Source: CAZSTA01 sp964609495 [NCBI: uncultured bacterium] (GTDB taxonomy: Bacteria > CAZSTA01). From it: a DNA stretch of 13,036 nt. The stretch spans positions 1 to 13,036 of the forward strand of contig CAZSTA010000097.1 of the NCBI GenBank assembly GCA_964609495.1. The letters run 5' to 3'. The position numbers were made by a program, and so were the translations under genes. Each line of letters starts with the position of its first letter. Position 1 is the stretch's first letter. The notes beneath the pieces were generated by a model. It worked only from the letters and a program-made list of their open reading frames with translations. It was not told the origin of the DNA and ran no database searches. Shown piece by piece: positions 12,967 to 13,036 of this stretch.

Positions 12967-13036
12967 GGAAGCATATAAAACCTGGGATCTAAGATCTAAT
13001 TTACTTTGTATTACACCCTCCCCCTATCCCCCTCCC
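12967..13036. mobile_element. Left end of a second MITE copy, cut by the window edge
   Basis: 12968-12999 aligns without gaps to 7000-7031 of the first MITE at 28 of 32 positions (GAAGCATATAAAA identical, then GGGATCT and ATCTAA). It is followed by CACCCTCCCCC (from 13014), matching the internal motif from 7049. The flanking bases differ from those of the first copy, so it is an independent insertion. The right end and target duplication lie outside the window. Confidence 0.75.

Larger units (their letters stand above)
12628..13036. other. Gene-free region with palindromes and a MITE end
   Basis: No convincing coding sequence on either strand. It holds a 7-bp inverted repeat with a 24-nt spacer (12718-12755), an AT-rich near-palindrome (12789-12815) and the left end of a second MITE copy (12967-13036). 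No clear sigma70 promoter for the minus-strand gene starting at 12627 was found, although the AT-rich stretch is a likely place for one. Confidence 0.6.

Noticed and set aside
12936-12992. 18-codon reading frame (starting MKEKVSKAVRR)
   Set aside because: No SD site, and the second half runs into the MITE terminal repeat, so it is probably chance.

Overview
This is a bacterial window of moderate GC, with strong Shine-Dalgarno (SD) sites and sigma70-type promoters. Arginine is mostly AGA/AGG and isoleucine is often ATA, a bias common in thermophiles, but I cannot assign a phylum. The gene mix (sugar ABC transporter, cytoplasmic glycosidase-like protein, ceramidase-like hydrolase, Gfo/Idh/MocA oxidoreductase, RsbR-type stressosome protein) fits a heterotrophic Chloroflexota-, Armatimonadota- or Poribacteria-like lineage. 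That placement is inference.

Layout, left to right. Positions 1-48 are probably the tail of an upstream gene. Positions 161-2401 (+) hold a periplasmic sugar-binding protein and one MalG-type permease, separated by a perfect hairpin; the usual MalF-type partner is missing from between them. Positions 2431-2830 (+) form a self-contained non-coding transcription unit. It has a near-consensus sigma70 promoter, a purine-rich RNA of about 365 nt whose two ends form a 12-bp helix, and a T-tract. The RNA contains two partly duplicated modules and 22 GGA trinucleotides, and I do not recognise it as a known RNA class. A HAD phosphatase gene without an SD site begins 16 nt after the T-tract. Next, on the minus strand, comes an orphan RsbR-like protein (3616-5109) with its own promoter.

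The rest of the window is on the minus strand and reads right to left. It holds an unrecognised acidic protein (12627-11980), a Gfo/Idh/MocA dehydrogenase (11896-10841), an M24 aminopeptidase P-like protein (10820-9648), a ceramidase-like amidohydrolase (9525-8185), an ADP-ribosylglycohydrolase overlapping it by 4 nt (8188-7235), a six-hairpin glycosidase-like protein (6890-5757) and a small PD-(D/E)XK nuclease-like protein (5699-5349). Together they look like a catabolic set acting in the cytoplasm on an imported glycoconjugate, with the ABC genes as a possible uptake route. The actual substrate cannot be read from the sequence.

A 194-bp non-autonomous transposon-like element (MITE) sits at 6999-7192. 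It has imperfect terminal inverted repeats of about 24 bp and a perfect 9-bp target duplication. It lies just upstream of the -35 box of the glycosidase gene. The left end of a second copy runs off the right edge of the window at 12967-13036, and a related GC-rich hairpin lies at about 9586-9629. The non-coding RNA and the MITE family are the two most interesting things here.
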